DNA from: Bacteroidota bacterium
Lineage (GTDB): Bacteria; Bacteroidota; Bacteroidia; Flavobacteriales; Flavobacteriaceae
Reading direction: 5' to 3'
Assembly (NCBI GenBank): GCA_022560715.1
Contig: JADFSQ010000084.1
Location: forward strand, 1 to 7,569
DNA length: 7,569 nt
Below are positions 6,237 through 7,569 of the stretch, piece after piece. Each line of letters starts with the position of its first letter. The first letter of the stretch is position 1. A program made the translations under genes and the position numbers. The notes under the pieces are model-generated. The model made no database searches and had not been told where the DNA came from. It saw only the letters and a list, made by a program, of their open reading frames with translations.

Positions 6237-7400
6237 TCAATGATTTTCAATGTTTAATGAATATTTTACATTATTTATCAATACGAAATCGTTTTCGTAA
6301 CCTACTTTTAACTCACATCTATCTGACGATAGCACATCACTTTTATTGGCATTAATTTCTTTATGACCATGATACTTACTTAAATCAGTAATTTTATCAA
6401 TAATTGGAATAAATTCTATTGAATCTCCTACTAATCGTTCTTCATATAAAATTCCTATATCAAGATATTGCTCTTTGTTTTCTGGGGAAACAACTGCATT
6501 TCTAATAATAATGTCGAAAAAATTGTTTTCGTTTTTTGGAATATCAAAATAGGGTTTATAATTATTACCTTTTATCGTGTTTAATGCAATATACTGCAAC
6601 GCTGTTAACAACGATTGAAACATATATTCTCTTGTTTTCTCTCTTGAATAGTCATTCTTATAATGTCCAGCTTCAAATAAAATGGTTGGAACATTTAGGC
6701 TTTGAAACGTGTCGCCAACACAATCTATATTAAACGCATCGTCATATACTCCAACCTGATTTGGAATTTGCTTTTGAAGCATGACATTCATCACTCCAAT
6801 AATTTCCATTGCGATAGCTCTGTTTTGTGTAATACTGCAACTTGAGTCTTGTGCTGGAGAAAGAAACGAAATTGTTGCAGGAATGTTGGTCTTTCCTGCA
6901 CTAAAAATAGTACGTTGTCCATGAAGATTAAAACAAAAATCTGGTTGAAAGGTATCAAAGCATTGTCGCAAGACGATACTTTCTGGTTGAGATAAATTTT
7001 GTGCATCTCGGTTTAAATCAATATTATTCGCATTAAAACGCTTATAAGTCAATGCTCCATCAGGATTTAGTATAGGAATGATCCTAAGTGTGCAATTGTT
7101 AATAATAGTGCTTGAAAGCGCGTTAGAATCATTCAAAAAATTAAAAACATCGAATAATGCCTCCGTAGTTGTAGATTCGTTACCATGCATTTGCGACCAC
7201 ATCAATACTTTTTTCTTGCCAGTACCAATAGTTACAGAAAATATATTTTCATCATTTACTGATTTGCCGATAGTATTCACTTTAAAAATTGATGGCAGAT
7301 TTTCTAAAAGAAGTTCAATGTTTTTGTTGTGAATATATCTACCAAAAAGTGACATTTCTTTATGAGTTTTATAGAGTGATTTTAGGCTTTCTATTTGCAT
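6237..7400 (-). CDS. M14-family zinc carboxypeptidase
   Basis: This 387-residue metallopeptidase has the M14 active site in order: QMHGNEST (70-77) with zinc ligands H72 and E75, NPDG (112-115), NNIDLNRD (125-132) with R131 expected to bind the substrate carboxylate, FNLHGQR (157-163) with zinc ligand H160, and TILFEAGHYKND (239-250) with the general base E243. All ligands and catalytic residues are intact. There is no signal peptide or membrane helix, so the protein is predicted to be cytoplasmic, unlike digestive carboxypeptidases; a role in trimming peptides, or in recycling of cell-wall peptides, is possible but unproven. About 130 residues follow the last catalytic residue and form an extra C-terminal domain (IGILYEERL to the end) that I cannot assign. 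The start at 7400 is supported by a consensus -7 box 20 nt upstream. The Lrp-type gene follows on the same strand. Confidence 0.9.
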   Translation of the reverse strand: MQIESLKSLYKTHKEMSLFGRYIHNKNIELLLENLPSIFKVNTIGKSVNDENIFSVTIGTGKKKVLMWSQMHGNESTTTEALFDVFNFLNDSNALSSTIINNCTLRIIPILNPDGALTYKRFNANNIDLNRDAQNLSQPESIVLRQCFDTFQPDFCFNLHGQRTIFSAGKTNIPATISFLSPAQDSSCSITQNRAIAMEIIGVMNVMLQKQIPNQVGVYDDAFNIDCVGDTFQSLNVPTILFEAGHYKNDYSREKTREYMFQSLLTALQYIALNTIKGNNYKPYFDIPKNENNFFDIIIRNAVVSPENKEQYLDIGILYEERLVGDSIEFIPIIDKITDLSKYHGHKEINANKSDVLSSDRCELKVGYENDFVLINNVKYSLNIENH

Positions 7401-7419
7401 AATACATTATCCAAGATTA

Positions 7420-7446
7420 CAAAGGTAAACATTTGTATTTTTACAA
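7420..7446 (-). promoter_or_regulatory. Candidate Bacteroidota promoter for the M14 gene
   Basis: On the minus strand, TACCTTTG at 7427-7420 is a full match to TAnnTTTG, and TTG at 7446-7444 lies 16 nt upstream of it, one short of the usual 17-23 spacing. Transcription would start near 7413, giving a leader of about a dozen bases before the ATG at 7400. The -33-like TTG lies inside the palindrome at 7440-7453. Confidence 0.45.
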
Positions 7447-7453
7447 TTGTAAA
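7440..7453. repeat. 14-bp perfect palindrome overlapping the M14 promoter -33 region
   Basis: TTTACAATTGTAAA is a perfect 14-bp palindrome. The half-site GTAAAC (7449-7454) also occurs as GTAAAC at 7425-7430, next to the -7 box, on the same strand, 24 bp (just over two helical turns) away. This is a reasonable operator layout for a dimeric or higher-order regulator such as the Lrp-type protein encoded downstream, but the match to a known Lrp consensus is not clear. Confidence 0.45.
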
Positions 7454-7466
7454 CTACAAAACCAAG

Positions 7467-7489
7467 CGTTTATGTTACAATAATAAACG
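7467..7489. repeat. 7-bp inverted repeat with 9-base loop
   Basis: CGTTTAT (7467-7473) and ATAAACG (7483-7489) are perfect inverted arms around GTTACAATA. The rest of the 169-bp region to the window end shows no gene or recognisable RNA. The pair could be a second operator upstream of the M14 promoter or a structure belonging to whatever lies to the right. Confidence 0.35.
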
Positions 7490-7569
7490 AAATTTGCAGT
7501 ACCAGTAAGTTTAAGAAGTTACAAAATTATCTTTTGGTTAATCATTAATTTAATAGGCTTTATTTCAAT

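Noticed and set aside
6791..7006. A minus-strand frame of 71 codons, and plus-strand frames at 6536-6733 and 7078-7332, inside the M14 gene.
   Set aside because: All overlap the intact M14 coding sequence, which has its full active site, and none has recognisable motifs or its own promoter.
1..7569. CRISPR arrays, insertion sequences, phage genes, toxin-antitoxin or defence systems, tRNA or rRNA genes.
   Set aside because: Looked for by eye on both strands; no regularly spaced repeats, transposase-like proteins, cloverleaf sequences or defence motifs were found.

Overview
The window looks like a chromosomal segment from a marine-type member of the Flavobacteriaceae (Bacteroidota). The reasons are: very AT-rich DNA (GC roughly one third, judged by eye); no clear Shine-Dalgarno sequences before the genes; A-rich start contexts; several boxes matching the Bacteroidota -7 promoter element TAnnTTTG; and proteins (a monofunctional proline dehydrogenase, an AroB, an Lrp/AsnC regulator, a DUF4258-type small membrane protein) whose wording matches what I remember of that family. 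No database search was possible, so all family calls come from recognised motifs and remembered family sequences.

Layout. Plus strand, left end: the last 48 codons of an alanine dehydrogenase (ald), a stem-loop at its stop codon, a 123-residue membrane-anchored DUF4258-like protein, then a tightly packed pair of nucleotide-sugar genes: a DegT/DnrJ/EryC1/StrS aminotransferase (TTG start) and a soluble CapD/PglF-type NDP-GlcNAc 4,6-dehydratase, overlapping by 8 bp. This pair runs tail-to-tail into a minus-strand proline dehydrogenase. A 184-bp divergent intergenic region with two inverted repeats and a 28-codon upstream frame leads to plus-strand aroB (3-dehydroquinate synthase) and a 90-residue acid-tailed protein of unknown function. 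That gene ends 2 nt from the end of a minus-strand Lrp/AsnC regulator, which lies downstream of a minus-strand M14 zinc carboxypeptidase. The right 169 bp are non-coding and hold the likely M14 promoter plus two inverted repeats.

How the genes relate. Most of the segment is amino-acid housekeeping: alanine deamination, proline oxidation, shikimate-pathway entry to aromatic amino acids, a peptidase, and an Lrp-type amino-acid-responsive regulator. The dehydratase/aminotransferase pair does not fit this theme. By family it would convert UDP-GlcNAc to a UDP-4-amino-4,6-dideoxy sugar for surface glycans or protein glycans. No glycosyltransferase, sugar phosphate transferase, acetyltransferase or flippase lies beside it, so it looks like a two-gene cassette placed between DUF4258 and proline dehydrogenase.

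I see no CRISPR array, insertion sequence, phage gene, tRNA or rRNA, and no clearly new defence or mobile system. The points most worth a second look are the orphan sugar pair with its short, Met-x3-Lys dehydratase, the palindrome/short-frame leader of aroB, and the palindrome in the M14 promoter region.
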